Shown: one piece after another, positions 27,713-36,149 of the stretch
How positions within the stretch are numbered: position 1 is the stretch's first letter
Layout of the letters: every line of letters begins with the position of its first letter
NCBI GenBank assembly: GCA_964452045.1
Contig: CAYVKM010000004.1
Span: forward strand, 1-64,000
From: CAYVKM01 sp964452045
Lineage (GTDB): Bacteria > Calditrichota > Calditrichia > RBG-13-44-9
Reading direction: 5' to 3'
Length of the DNA: 64,000 nucleotides
The notes under the pieces: model-generated
The model's input: the letters and a program-made list of their open reading frames with translations, nothing else
The model's database searches: none
What the model was told of the DNA's origin: nothing
Translations under genes and position numbers: made by a program

Positions 27713-28273
27713 TTAGGATTCTTCTTTTTTGAGTGAGTCAGCGTTTAAGGTTTTTAACTGTTCCATATACAGAGTGCGGAGCTCTTCGAAATAATGAATG
27801 ATCTTTTCTTGCTGGTAATCAGGATAAGTCCACTCGTTGATGCGGAAGTGTCCGTTTCTGTATCGGTAATGCACATCTCCGAATATCCCCATCCCCAGAT
27901 AAATTCTATGATCAAAATCTTTTGTGGTCGCAAGAACCATTCGGGCGGCAGTCAGGTAACCCGGATCAATATTTACTGTCCGTTTTCCACCCGACAGGAA
28001 ATTTTCTTCAATCTCATTGGTGGCAGTTTTAATAACTGGCAATTGTTCGGCTGGTAGTAATGTTTCAAAGGAAATGATCCGTTTTTGTAGGGATTTTCCC
28101 ATTTCCGATTGATAATAAGAAGTAAACCTGTCAAAATCAAACATCTCAGATTTAGTATCAATTGTAGAGAATAACTTTTCTAAATCGCCATATAAATTGG
28201 CGGGATTATTTCCGATGGCCAAAGTTAGTGCAACAAAATATTTTACGGGCTGATATGGCTTAATACGTCCCAT
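27713..28273 (-). CDS. DUF4416 family protein
   Basis: About 186 residues from the ATG at 28273; a TTG one codon upstream also opens the frame. The core GKRTVNIDPGYL, followed by RIYLGMGIFGDVHYRY and WTYPDY, is the signature of DUF4416. No function is established for this family as far as I know. It lies 6 bases after the acyl-CoA ligase stop and 18 bases before purM, so it is co-transcribed with both. No signal peptide or membrane helix is present. Confidence 0.78.
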   Translation of the reverse strand: MGRIKPYQPVKYFVALTLAIGNNPANLYGDLEKLFSTIDTKSEMFDFDRFTSYYQSEMGKSLQKRIISFETLLPAEQLPVIKTATNEIEENFLSGGKRTVNIDPGYLTAARMVLATTKDFDHRIYLGMGIFGDVHYRYRNGHFRINEWTYPDYQQEKIIHYFEELRTLYMEQLKTLNADSLKKEES

Positions 28274-28279
28274 CAAAGA

Positions 28280-30082
28280 TCAGACAGAGTTTTCATCTTC
28301 GGCATAGAAGTGATCTATAATACTCTTATATTTCTGTTCTACAACATTCCGTTTTATCTTTAAGGTGGGCGTCAGATCCCCGCTTTCTATGGTAAAGGGC
28401 TCTTTGAGCAAATGGAACTTCTTAATGGTTTCATAACTGGCCAAATCCACCGACAAGCGATCGATCTCCTTTCGATACAGATCTTTAATTTCAGAAAGAT
28501 TGATTAATTCTTCCTCATTGGTAAATTGGAGATTGTTCTTTTTGGCGTAGGCTTTCAGATTGTCAAATGCCGGGACAATAAAGGCGGAACAGAATTTTCT
28601 CTTATCTCCCAGTACGATGGCTTGTTCGATATACTTTGAGGTGATCAGTAAATTTTCGATACCTTGTGGGGCAACATTTTTTCCACCTGAAGTGACAATT
28701 ATATTTTTCTTACGATCGGTAATATAGAGGAATCCATCTTTATCCAGATAACCGATATCTCCGGTATGCAGCCATCCTTCACCATCCAGAGCTTCCTTGG
28801 TTTCCTCTTCATTTTTATAATATCCCTGCATGACATGCGGACCACGGGTCAGAATCTCACCATCCTCCGCGATAGCTACCTCCACGTCTGGAATTGGCAA
28901 ACCCGGCGTTCCGAATTTGAAATTATTTTCCTGGTTTACCGTTATCACCGGAGATGATTCAGTTAATCCATATCCCTCGAGCAAAAGTAAACCAGCTGCA
29001 TTAAAGAATTCGTTGATTTCCCGGGAAAGTGGAGCTCCTCCTGAGACAAAAAACCGGATTTTCCCACCCACCCGCTCACGCAATTTAGAATAAACCAATT
29101 TGTTGGCTATACCATGTTTTATTTTCAGAAAACCGGTGAGTGGTAGTCCCTTCTGCTTATAAACGTTTGCTTTTTTTCCTACTTCTATCGCCCAAAGGAA
29201 TATTTTTTTCTTTAAAGCGGAACCTTCTTCCAGTGAATCCATGACACGAGCGTACACTTTTTCAAAGAACCGCGGTACACTGGTCATTATGGTGGGATGA
29301 ATCTCGCCTAAGTTACTGGCAACTGTTTCCACGTTTTCGGCATAGGCAATGTTCGCACCGCAATGAGTGGCTAGAAAATGTCCGGCCATTCGTTCAAACA
29401 CATGAGAGAGAGGAAGAAAAGAGAGAAATGTGTCTTCTTCACTTACATGAAGGACGCTCAATCCGCCTTCAATATTAGAAAGAAAATTGCCATGAGACAG
29501 CATTACGCCTTTTGGCACACCAGTCGTACCCGAAGTATAAATAATGCTGGCCAGATCTTGCCTGCTGATTTGGGCAAGACATTCATCTAAAAAATTCGGG
29601 TGAGACTTCTGATATTCTGTTCCGATTTCCAGTATTTTCTTCCAGGAAATCACCTCCTGGGGTGCATCACCTTCCATGAGAATGATATTTTTCAGATTTG
29701 GTAATTTATTCCTGATTTCAAGTATTTTTTTTAACTGATAATCCTGGGATACGATGATAGTTTTCCCATCGGAATTATCGATGATAAACTGAATGTGGGA
29801 AGGGAGCAAGGTAGGATAAATGGGTACTGTAATTGCTCCGAGTGAAAGAATGGCATAATCGGAGAAGGCCCATTCTGGGCGGTTTTCGGATAATAAGAGA
29901 ACTTTATCTGTTTTTCCTGTCCCCAGCGATGCCAGGCCCGCCGCAATTTGAGCTACCTGTGTATTAGCCTCTTTAAAGGTAATGGATTTGTACTGCTCGC
30001 CCTCCTTGTACATAAAGCCTGTTCGTTCCGGGAATTTCTCACACACGTCATGAAACATCTTTCCCAAATTTGGATAACCCAT
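28280..30082 (-). CDS. Long-chain fatty-acid-CoA ligase (AMP-forming)
   Basis: About 600 residues. I place the start at the ATG at 30082 because GGAGG (30091-30095) lies 8 bases before it; the frame extends six codons further upstream. The AMP-binding signature is IIYTSGTTGVPKG, and GYGLTESSP and GWLHTGDIGYLDKDG are the expected A5 and A7 regions; the C-terminal Lys region follows. The protein resembles the FadD15 class of long-chain acyl-CoA synthetases. It activates fatty acids to acyl-CoA through acyl-AMP at the membrane face. It is the first gene of the leftward transcript with DUF4416, purM and the GalT-like gene. Confidence 0.87.
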   Translation of the reverse strand: MGYPNLGKMFHDVCEKFPERTGFMYKEGEQYKSITFKEANTQVAQIAAGLASLGTGKTDKVLLLSENRPEWAFSDYAILSLGAITVPIYPTLLPSHIQFIIDNSDGKTIIVSQDYQLKKILEIRNKLPNLKNIILMEGDAPQEVISWKKILEIGTEYQKSHPNFLDECLAQISRQDLASIIYTSGTTGVPKGVMLSHGNFLSNIEGGLSVLHVSEEDTFLSFLPLSHVFERMAGHFLATHCGANIAYAENVETVASNLGEIHPTIMTSVPRFFEKVYARVMDSLEEGSALKKKIFLWAIEVGKKANVYKQKGLPLTGFLKIKHGIANKLVYSKLRERVGGKIRFFVSGGAPLSREINEFFNAAGLLLLEGYGLTESSPVITVNQENNFKFGTPGLPIPDVEVAIAEDGEILTRGPHVMQGYYKNEEETKEALDGEGWLHTGDIGYLDKDGFLYITDRKKNIIVTSGGKNVAPQGIENLLITSKYIEQAIVLGDKRKFCSAFIVPAFDNLKAYAKKNNLQFTNEEELINLSEIKDLYRKEIDRLSVDLASYETIKKFHLLKEPFTIESGDLTPTLKIKRNVVEQKYKSIIDHFYAEDENSV

Positions 30083-30090
30083 ATTGCCGT

Positions 30091-30095
30091 CCTCC
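30091..30095 (-). promoter_or_regulatory. Shine-Dalgarno GGAGG that fixes the acyl-CoA ligase start
   Basis: GGAGG on the minus strand, 8 bases before the ATG at 30082. It supports the internal ATG over the TTG and ATG at the far end of the frame. Confidence 0.65.
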
Positions 30096-30113
30096 ATCAA
30101 TTTTTCTTAGGTT

Positions 30114-30143
30114 AATATAATGAAAACTTTCGAATTGTGTCAA
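30114..30143 (-). promoter_or_regulatory. Candidate sigma70 promoter for the acyl-CoA ligase operon
   Basis: On the minus strand TTGACA (30138-30143) and TATATT (30114-30119) are separated by 18 bases. Transcription would begin near 30107, about 25 bases before the start codon. Confidence 0.55.
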
Positions 30144-30417
30144 TATTTATATCATCCCGAAGCGATATTGTCAGACTAATACTTTTTTTATAAATATGTT
30201 GATGAAGAATTCATATTTTTTGAACTTTCTGTCGGATTTGGGAATTAGAGTAAGTTGAATATATATTGGATTTTTGTTAGCAAATGTTTACTGTTAAAAT
30301 TTTGGATAATTGAATTTGATTTTTTAAGTTTCGGTGTCGAAAATAATAGTTCAGCTTTCACTCAACTTTATGTTAAATTATGTGCTGAATTAAATTTATT
30401 ATGTTTAGGATAATTGT

Positions 30418-32862
30418 ATGAAGAATCCGTTTGTAAATATTAAAAAGATTTTTGCCTCACTTCGCAGTAAACGATTGTGGGGAAGATCTTTAGATGATGT
30501 ACTGATTAAACTATCCATGGCGGTACTTCTGATATTGGTAATTGGTGCCTTATTACCCAGTGAAAGACCTTTTGAGTATAGTAATTTGACTGTTGGCAGT
30601 ATTGCCCGGGAAGAAATTATTGCCCCTTTCACTTTTCCAATTATAAAAACAGATGCCGAGTTAAAAGAGGAACGGCAGCGAGCCTGGTTAAGTGTGCCAA
30701 AGGTATTTAAGCGGGAAAGCGAACCCAAAGATGTTCAGATATTAAAACTAAAAAATTTGTTTGATGAATTAACTGGCTATTTTAAGTATTTGCAAAAAGA
30801 GGTTGCGGTAAAGAAAGATACCACTCACGATCTCTGGACAAAAGTGAATATCGACAGTGTATTAAATCAGTACCAGGTGAAATATGGCATAGATTTAACT
30901 TTTGAGGATTTTGTGCATCTTTATCAGATGTATAAGGCTGGTAAGCTTGCAAATTTTGCCAAATTGTTGTCCAACGCTTTTTCCAAAGTATATGGAATGG
31001 GAATTATTAATATTTCCAAAGGCGAGATCCAGGAAAAAAGCATTGATATCATGCAAAACGGTCTGGAAGAGAATGTCGATCCCAAGCAGGTTTTGGATGA
31101 GACTCAGGCTCAGGAGATGTTGTTTAACAGTATTATCAATCAATATCCGGAAGCGAGCCAGGAATTTAAAATAGCCGCAATCCTGATACCGGCTTTCCTC
31201 AAGCCGGATCTATTGTATGATGAAACCCTGACCACCAATCGAAAAAACAAAGCAGTCCGGGAAGTCCCATCAACTAGTGGCTTTGTTCATGAGAATCAGC
31301 GTATTGTTGATAATCATGAAATTATTACCGAGGATATTTATCAAAAATTACAATCTTTGGGAGCAGCAGAAGCGGAGAGAACAGCAGCTCAACAGGGCTG
31401 GCATAAGGTTTTATTTGTCTTTGGTAAATATATTTTTGCCCTGATTATTATTGCGTTACTGGGTTTTTACCTATTCCGATATCGCCTCAAAATATTTAAT
31501 AATAATAAAAGACTGGTCTTAATTGTCCTGGTTTTCCTCCTCCAATTCTTTGCGGCAATGCTCATTTCTAATGTTCTGGGATGGAGCTACCTGAGCATTC
31601 CGATTACACTTGGTCCAATGCTCTTTTCCATGCTCCTGGATGCTTCTTTCGCCTTCACTGCGACCATCCTCATCAGTCTGGTGCTTGGTGCTGTGGCGGG
31701 GAATAATTTCTATCTGGCTTTAATGACCTTTATTGTTGGATCAGTAGCACTTTACTCGGTTCAGAAAATCAGAAACCGTGGTCAGATGTTCAGGGCCATT
31801 TTTTATATTTTCTGTGGTTATGCGTTGATTAATTTCAGTTACGGATTCCTCCATTACGAATCTTTTCGGAGCATGCTCGAAAATTTGTTTTTCTATATGC
31901 TTCCGAATGCGATCCTGGTGCCAACCGCGGTATTTTTGCTCATCGGTGTATTTGAGAAATTTTTTGATGTGACCACGGACATCACGCTACTCGAACTTTC
32001 GGATCTGAATCATCCCTTACTGAAGCGCCTCTCCGTTGAAGCTCCAGGGACATTTCATCATAGTATCATCGTGGGAAATTTAGCAGAGGCAGCAGCAAAA
32101 GAAATTGGTGCAAATTCGTTACTGGCACGAGTTGGTTGCTACTATCATGATATAGGGAAAATGCAGCGAGCCGAGTACTTTGTCGAAAATCAGGCGGGTG
32201 CCATGAATAAGCACGATTCTCTTACACCGACCATGAGTTCGCTTATTCTATCCAAACATGTCAGGGCCGGAATGGAATTAGCCGAGGAATATAAACTACC
32301 CCTTGCGGTGAAGCAATTTATACCGGAACATCACGGGACCAGCGTTATGGCCTACTTCTATCACAAGGCCCAGGAAACCATGGACGCCAAGGATATCAAT
32401 GAGAACGACTTTCGCTATCCGGGACCTAAACCCCAATCGAAAGAAACGGCTATCGCCATGCTTGCCGATACGGTTGAAGCGGCCTCCCGCACTTTACCGA
32501 ATCCAAATTTACAGAGAGTAAGTGCCCTGGTGGAAAATTTAATTGAAAAGAGATTCCAGGAAGGTGAGCTTGATGAGTGCGATATCACCCTGCGTGAATT
32601 GAATAAAATAAAGGATGCATTTATCCATATCCTCATGGGCATCCATCACCTGCGCATTGAATATCCGGGTGGAGAAAAACAAGGGGAGAAGCCAAAGGCT
32701 GGTAAAAAAAGCGCAGATGATAAAGATACAGATCGGAATGTAATCAAGGAAAAAACAGAGCCGAATAAAGCAAATTCCGCAGATTTGAATAAAAAGCCAG
32801 ACGACAAAGAGTTCGAGACGGTACATAAGCAGAACAATTCAGATGAAGATAAAAAAGTATAA
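30418..32862 (+). CDS. pgpH: 7TM-HD family phosphohydrolase (PgpH-type cyclic-di-AMP phosphodiesterase)
   Basis: 814 residues. One membrane helix near 33-45 (LLILVIGALL), a long extracytoplasmic 7TMR-HDED domain to about 325, then about seven helices at 335-535, and an HD domain with His-His near 546 and YHDIGK near 576-581. PgpH enzymes hydrolyse cyclic di-AMP to pApA. The last roughly 65 residues are a charged Lys/Glu/Asp tail that is not part of the family core. The gene overlaps ybeY by 20 bases, a linkage common in many bacteria. No cyclic-di-AMP synthase is in the window, so nucleotide specificity is taken from the family. Confidence 0.85.
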   Translation: MKNPFVNIKKIFASLRSKRLWGRSLDDVLIKLSMAVLLILVIGALLPSERPFEYSNLTVGSIAREEIIAPFTFPIIKTDAELKEERQRAWLSVPKVFKRESEPKDVQILKLKNLFDELTGYFKYLQKEVAVKKDTTHDLWTKVNIDSVLNQYQVKYGIDLTFEDFVHLYQMYKAGKLANFAKLLSNAFSKVYGMGIINISKGEIQEKSIDIMQNGLEENVDPKQVLDETQAQEMLFNSIINQYPEASQEFKIAAILIPAFLKPDLLYDETLTTNRKNKAVREVPSTSGFVHENQRIVDNHEIITEDIYQKLQSLGAAEAERTAAQQGWHKVLFVFGKYIFALIIIALLGFYLFRYRLKIFNNNKRLVLIVLVFLLQFFAAMLISNVLGWSYLSIPITLGPMLFSMLLDASFAFTATILISLVLGAVAGNNFYLALMTFIVGSVALYSVQKIRNRGQMFRAIFYIFCGYALINFSYGFLHYESFRSMLENLFFYMLPNAILVPTAVFLLIGVFEKFFDVTTDITLLELSDLNHPLLKRLSVEAPGTFHHSIIVGNLAEAAAKEIGANSLLARVGCYYHDIGKMQRAEYFVENQAGAMNKHDSLTPTMSSLILSKHVRAGMELAEEYKLPLAVKQFIPEHHGTSVMAYFYHKAQETMDAKDINENDFRYPGPKPQSKETAIAMLADTVEAASRTLPNPNLQRVSALVENLIEKRFQEGELDECDITLRELNKIKDAFIHILMGIHHLRIEYPGGEKQGEKPKAGKKSADDKDTDRNVIKEKTEPNKANSADLNKKPDDKEFETVHKQNNSDEDKKV

Positions 32863-33301
32863 ATTGCGGATAAATATTTTTAACAGCTATCCCAGTACAC
32901 CATTTCCTGTAAAAATGTATCGGAAATTTGTCGAGATGGTTATGACTGCAGAAAATATTACTCTACCTGAACTGAATATTATTGCGGTGGATGATGAGTA
33001 CCTGGCTAAATTGCATAAAGCGTATTTATCGGATCCGTCCTATACTGATGTGATGTCCTTTCTGCTAGATGACCCTGAGGGGGCGGTCGGGGAAATTTAC
33101 TTAAGTATCGACCGGGCAAAGTATCATGCAAAAATATATGAAGTCGGGGTGGAAGAAGAATATGCCCGACTAATCGTCCATGGACTTCTGCATCTTAAAG
33201 GAATGGATGATAAAACCGAGGCCGACCGTGAAAGGATGCATCAAATTGAAAACGGCTATTTAGAGAAATTTTGGAAGATGGAGAATGGGGTAAAAAAATA
33301 A
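32843..33301 (+). CDS. ybeY: Endoribonuclease YbeY (16S rRNA maturation)
   Basis: 152 residues. TDVMSFLLDDP and GEIYLSIDRA are the conserved core. The metal motif is HGLLHLKGMDD with H113 and H117 in place; the third ligand, His in most bacteria, is D123. As I remember, Bacteroidota YbeY have Asp at this position too. YbeY processes the 16S rRNA 3' end and takes part in ribosome quality control. Translation is probably coupled to the upstream gene because the start lies inside its last codons. Confidence 0.9.
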   Translation: MKIKKYKLRINIFNSYPSTPFPVKMYRKFVEMVMTAENITLPELNIIAVDDEYLAKLHKAYLSDPSYTDVMSFLLDDPEGAVGEIYLSIDRAKYHAKIYEVGVEEEYARLIVHGLLHLKGMDDKTEADRERMHQIENGYLEKFWKMENGVKK

Positions 33302-33398
33302 TTAAAATTTTCCTGTCAAATTAATGGACTTCGGGAGATTATAAATTTATATTTTATTTGAAATATTGAGTCTAACTAATATGGGATTGTTTTCATAA

Positions 33399-34712
33399 TT
33401 GATTCTTGAATTCATTTTTTATGCACTTATTTTTATCATCTTATTAATTTTTTCCGCTTTTTTTTCCGGTTCGGAGACCGCCTATTTTTCTTTAACCCCG
33501 GCTCAGTTAGACCATTTTAAGAACTCCCGTAAGGTGAGCGATAAACGGGTAAGTAAATTGATGATTTGGCCGCGCCAGCTGCTGATAACAATTGTTATTG
33601 GTAATACCGTGGTCAATATCACCATTGCATCTATCGCTGCAGTTCTCACGGTTCAGCTGAGCAGACAGGTGGGGCTCCATGAAAATGTAATTATCCTATT
33701 GGATGTATTAGTGGTCACGTTTGTTATTCTGGTAGTCAGCGAAATATTGCCAAAAGTGATTGCCGTGCGAAACACCGAGCGATTTTCAAAAAGGACCTCT
33801 TTAATACTGACTATTATTTTCTATATTTTTTACCCGATATCGTACGGACTGGCAAGATTTACTCACTTTTTGCAAAAAAATGTCGGGCTTACCGAGGAAA
33901 AAATCCTGCTCACCGAAGATGAGGTGAAAACTCTGGCAGAAGTAGGTGAGGAACATGGCACTTTGCATAAAGATGAAAAAGAGATGATCCACAGCATATT
34001 CGAATTTGGTGAAACCACGGTCAAGGAAATTATGGTCCCCCGAACCGATATGGTTATTGTGGATACGAATTCTACTCTGGCTAAATTAATGCAATTGGTT
34101 AAAGTAAAACTGCACTCACGTATCCCGGTCTATAAGGATGAAATTGATAATATCATCGGTATTTTATATGTCAAGGATTTATTGCCCTACCTGAATAAAC
34201 GCAAGAAAGAGCCAATCGATCTGCAGAAATTAGCCAGACCGCCTTATTTTGTCCCGGAACAGAAAAAAATTGACGATCTGCTGAAGGAGTTCCAGGAAGA
34301 ACACATCCATATGGCATTGGTTGTTGATGAATACGGTGGCCTCTCCGGTTTAGTGACACTGGAAGATATAATTGAGGAGATCGTGGGCGAAATTCAGGAT
34401 GAGTATGATAAAGAGACACCCCTGTTTAAGAAAATAAGTGAAAATAGTTTTCTGGTTGACGGCAGGATGTCAGTGGAGGAACTGAATGATGAACTAAATA
34501 TGCAGCTACCGGAAATTGAGGGTGTGGAAACCATCAGTGGATTTATTCTAAATCTGCTCGGTTCTTTACCATTGGAAAAAGAGGAGGTGAAGTATAGCAA
34601 TTATAAATTTATTGTGGAAAAAATTAACCGTAATAGAATTTTAAAAGTACGAGTGGAGATTGTTCCCATTGCCGAAGATCAAAGCGAAAAGACCGAACCC
34701 GAAAAGCAATAG
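33399..34712 (+). CDS. CNNM/CorC-type membrane protein with CBS pair (hemolysin family)
   Basis: 437 residues, beginning with TTG because no ATG or GTG is available before the first membrane helix. The N-terminal DUF21 domain (residues 1-180) has about four helices and FSGSETAYFSL, then comes a CBS pair (about 205-335; MVPRTDMV, VVDEYGGLSGLVTLEDI) and a CorC_HlyC domain at the C-terminus. Such proteins are linked to magnesium or cobalt efflux and, as GldE in Bacteroidota, to gliding. They sit in the inner membrane. The 3' end overlaps selA in another frame. The family is clear, the transported ion is not. Confidence 0.85.
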   Translation: MILEFIFYALIFIILLIFSAFFSGSETAYFSLTPAQLDHFKNSRKVSDKRVSKLMIWPRQLLITIVIGNTVVNITIASIAAVLTVQLSRQVGLHENVIILLDVLVVTFVILVVSEILPKVIAVRNTERFSKRTSLILTIIFYIFYPISYGLARFTHFLQKNVGLTEEKILLTEDEVKTLAEVGEEHGTLHKDEKEMIHSIFEFGETTVKEIMVPRTDMVIVDTNSTLAKLMQLVKVKLHSRIPVYKDEIDNIIGILYVKDLLPYLNKRKKEPIDLQKLARPPYFVPEQKKIDDLLKEFQEEHIHMALVVDEYGGLSGLVTLEDIIEEIVGEIQDEYDKETPLFKKISENSFLVDGRMSVEELNDELNMQLPEIEGVETISGFILNLLGSLPLEKEEVKYSNYKFIVEKINRNRILKVRVEIVPIAEDQSEKTEPEKQ

Positions 34713-36081
34713 TTTAAAAGAAATTCCATCCGTCCAGGATATTCTCCTGTCGTTATCCCAAAAGAAATTAAAAATTGATGATGAGTATTTGAAGGTTCTC
34801 GTTCAGAAAGTGGTGCAGGATTTTCGGGAAAAAATTCTGTCTGGTGCTGCATCAGAAAATCTATCCAAACAGAATATAACAGATGAAATTTTGGAAAGAA
34901 CTATCGCGGAAATCGACAGGATTCGGTCGTATCGATTAAAACGGGTGATAAATGCCACCGGTATTATCTTGCACACCAACCTGGGCCGGTCACCGATCGC
35001 ATCGCAGGCGGTAAAACATCTTTCGGATATTTTAGAGAATTATTGCAACCTGGAAATTGATTTAGTAACCGGAAAACGTGGGGATCGAATCAATATTGTT
35101 GAAGAGATTATTTGTCTGATTACCGGGGCTGAGGGTGCGGTTGTGGTAAACAACAATGCCGGTGCGGTTCTGCTAACGCTCTACAGTCTTTGTCATAAAA
35201 AAGAGGTACCTGTTTCGAGAGGTGAACTAGTAGAAATCGGGGGCTCATTCCGGATGCCCGAGGTCATGAAAGCGGGTGGAGTTAAGATGGTCGAGGTGGG
35301 GACAACCAATAAAACCCATTTGAAAGATTATGCAGATAGAATCACTCCTAAAACCGGGGGAATACTCAAAGTTCATACCAGTAATTATAAGATAATGGGT
35401 TTTACTTCCAGTGTTCCGATTGATGAGTTAATCCAGCTGGCCGGGGAAAATCAGATTCCGCTGATTTATGACATGGGTAGCGGCGTAATCGAAGATCTGC
35501 GTAAATGGGGGTATTCCCGTGAGCCAGTTGCCAGAGAATATATTAAAGCAGGGGTAGATATTGTAACCTTTAGCGCAGATAAGGTGCTTGGGGGACCACA
35601 GGCTGGAATCATCATTGGTAAAAAGAAATATATTGAAAAAATCAAAAAGAACCATCTTCTGCGTGCTTTACGCTGTGATAAGGTGACCTACGCTTTGCTG
35701 GATGCGACTTTGAGATTATATTTTCAGCCTAAAGAACTGAAGAAAAGCCTGCCAGTTGCTCAAATTTTAAATACCCCTATGGACGAACTCAGAGGGCGCG
35801 GGACCGGATTAATCTCCCGGGCATCAAAACGGCATCTGCATATGAACTTAATTGATACCTACTCCCAGATGGGGAGTGGTGCATTACCTCTGGAAAAAAT
35901 TCCTTCAGTGGCGGTGGCGGTAAGATCCAATAAATTTACCGTAACGGAGATCGCAAAGAAAATGCGGATTGGTACACCCCCGATTGTCGGGTATATTGAA
36001 AATGAGTGGTTTATGTTAAATCTCAGAACTGTGAGAAAAGATGAAATTCCGATTATCGTTACCGCACTTAAGGCCCTATAA
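34669..36081 (+). CDS. selA: L-seryl-tRNA(Sec) selenium transferase
   Basis: About 470 residues. TTG codons at 34669 and 34660 are the only starts before the conserved KEIPSVQDILL; 34669 has GGAG ten bases upstream. Either start overlaps the CNNM gene by 44-53 bases. The domain signs are ATGIILHTNLGRSP, NNNAGAVLL and the PLP lysine in SADKVLGGPQAG. SelA is a pyridoxal phosphate enzyme that converts Ser-tRNA(Sec) to selenocysteinyl-tRNA using selenophosphate. selB follows after 68 bases. selD and the tRNA(Sec) gene are not in the window. Confidence 0.92.
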   Translation: MPKIKAKRPNPKSNSLKEIPSVQDILLSLSQKKLKIDDEYLKVLVQKVVQDFREKILSGAASENLSKQNITDEILERTIAEIDRIRSYRLKRVINATGIILHTNLGRSPIASQAVKHLSDILENYCNLEIDLVTGKRGDRINIVEEIICLITGAEGAVVVNNNAGAVLLTLYSLCHKKEVPVSRGELVEIGGSFRMPEVMKAGGVKMVEVGTTNKTHLKDYADRITPKTGGILKVHTSNYKIMGFTSSVPIDELIQLAGENQIPLIYDMGSGVIEDLRKWGYSREPVAREYIKAGVDIVTFSADKVLGGPQAGIIIGKKKYIEKIKKNHLLRALRCDKVTYALLDATLRLYFQPKELKKSLPVAQILNTPMDELRGRGTGLISRASKRHLHMNLIDTYSQMGSGALPLEKIPSVAVAVRSNKFTVTEIAKKMRIGTPPIVGYIENEWFMLNLRTVRKDEIPIIVTALKAL

Positions 36082-36149
36082 CTCATGAACTCTTCCCCAG
36101 GAAAAAGTAAGTAAAAATAATTTTAACATATTTAAATTTTAGTAAACAG

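Larger units (their letters stand above)
30083..30417. other. Divergent intergenic region before the PgpH-type gene
   Basis: 335 AT-rich bases between the leftward acyl-CoA ligase and the rightward HD-domain gene. The leftward promoter and ribosome site are listed separately. For the rightward gene I see AGGA before the start codon but no convincing -35/-10 pair. No RNA gene or repeat is seen. Confidence 0.6.

Noticed and set aside
30332..30346. TTTCG-GTGT-CGAAA hairpin upstream of the PgpH-type gene
   Set aside because: Short arms and no repeat or promoter context; likely chance in AT-rich DNA.
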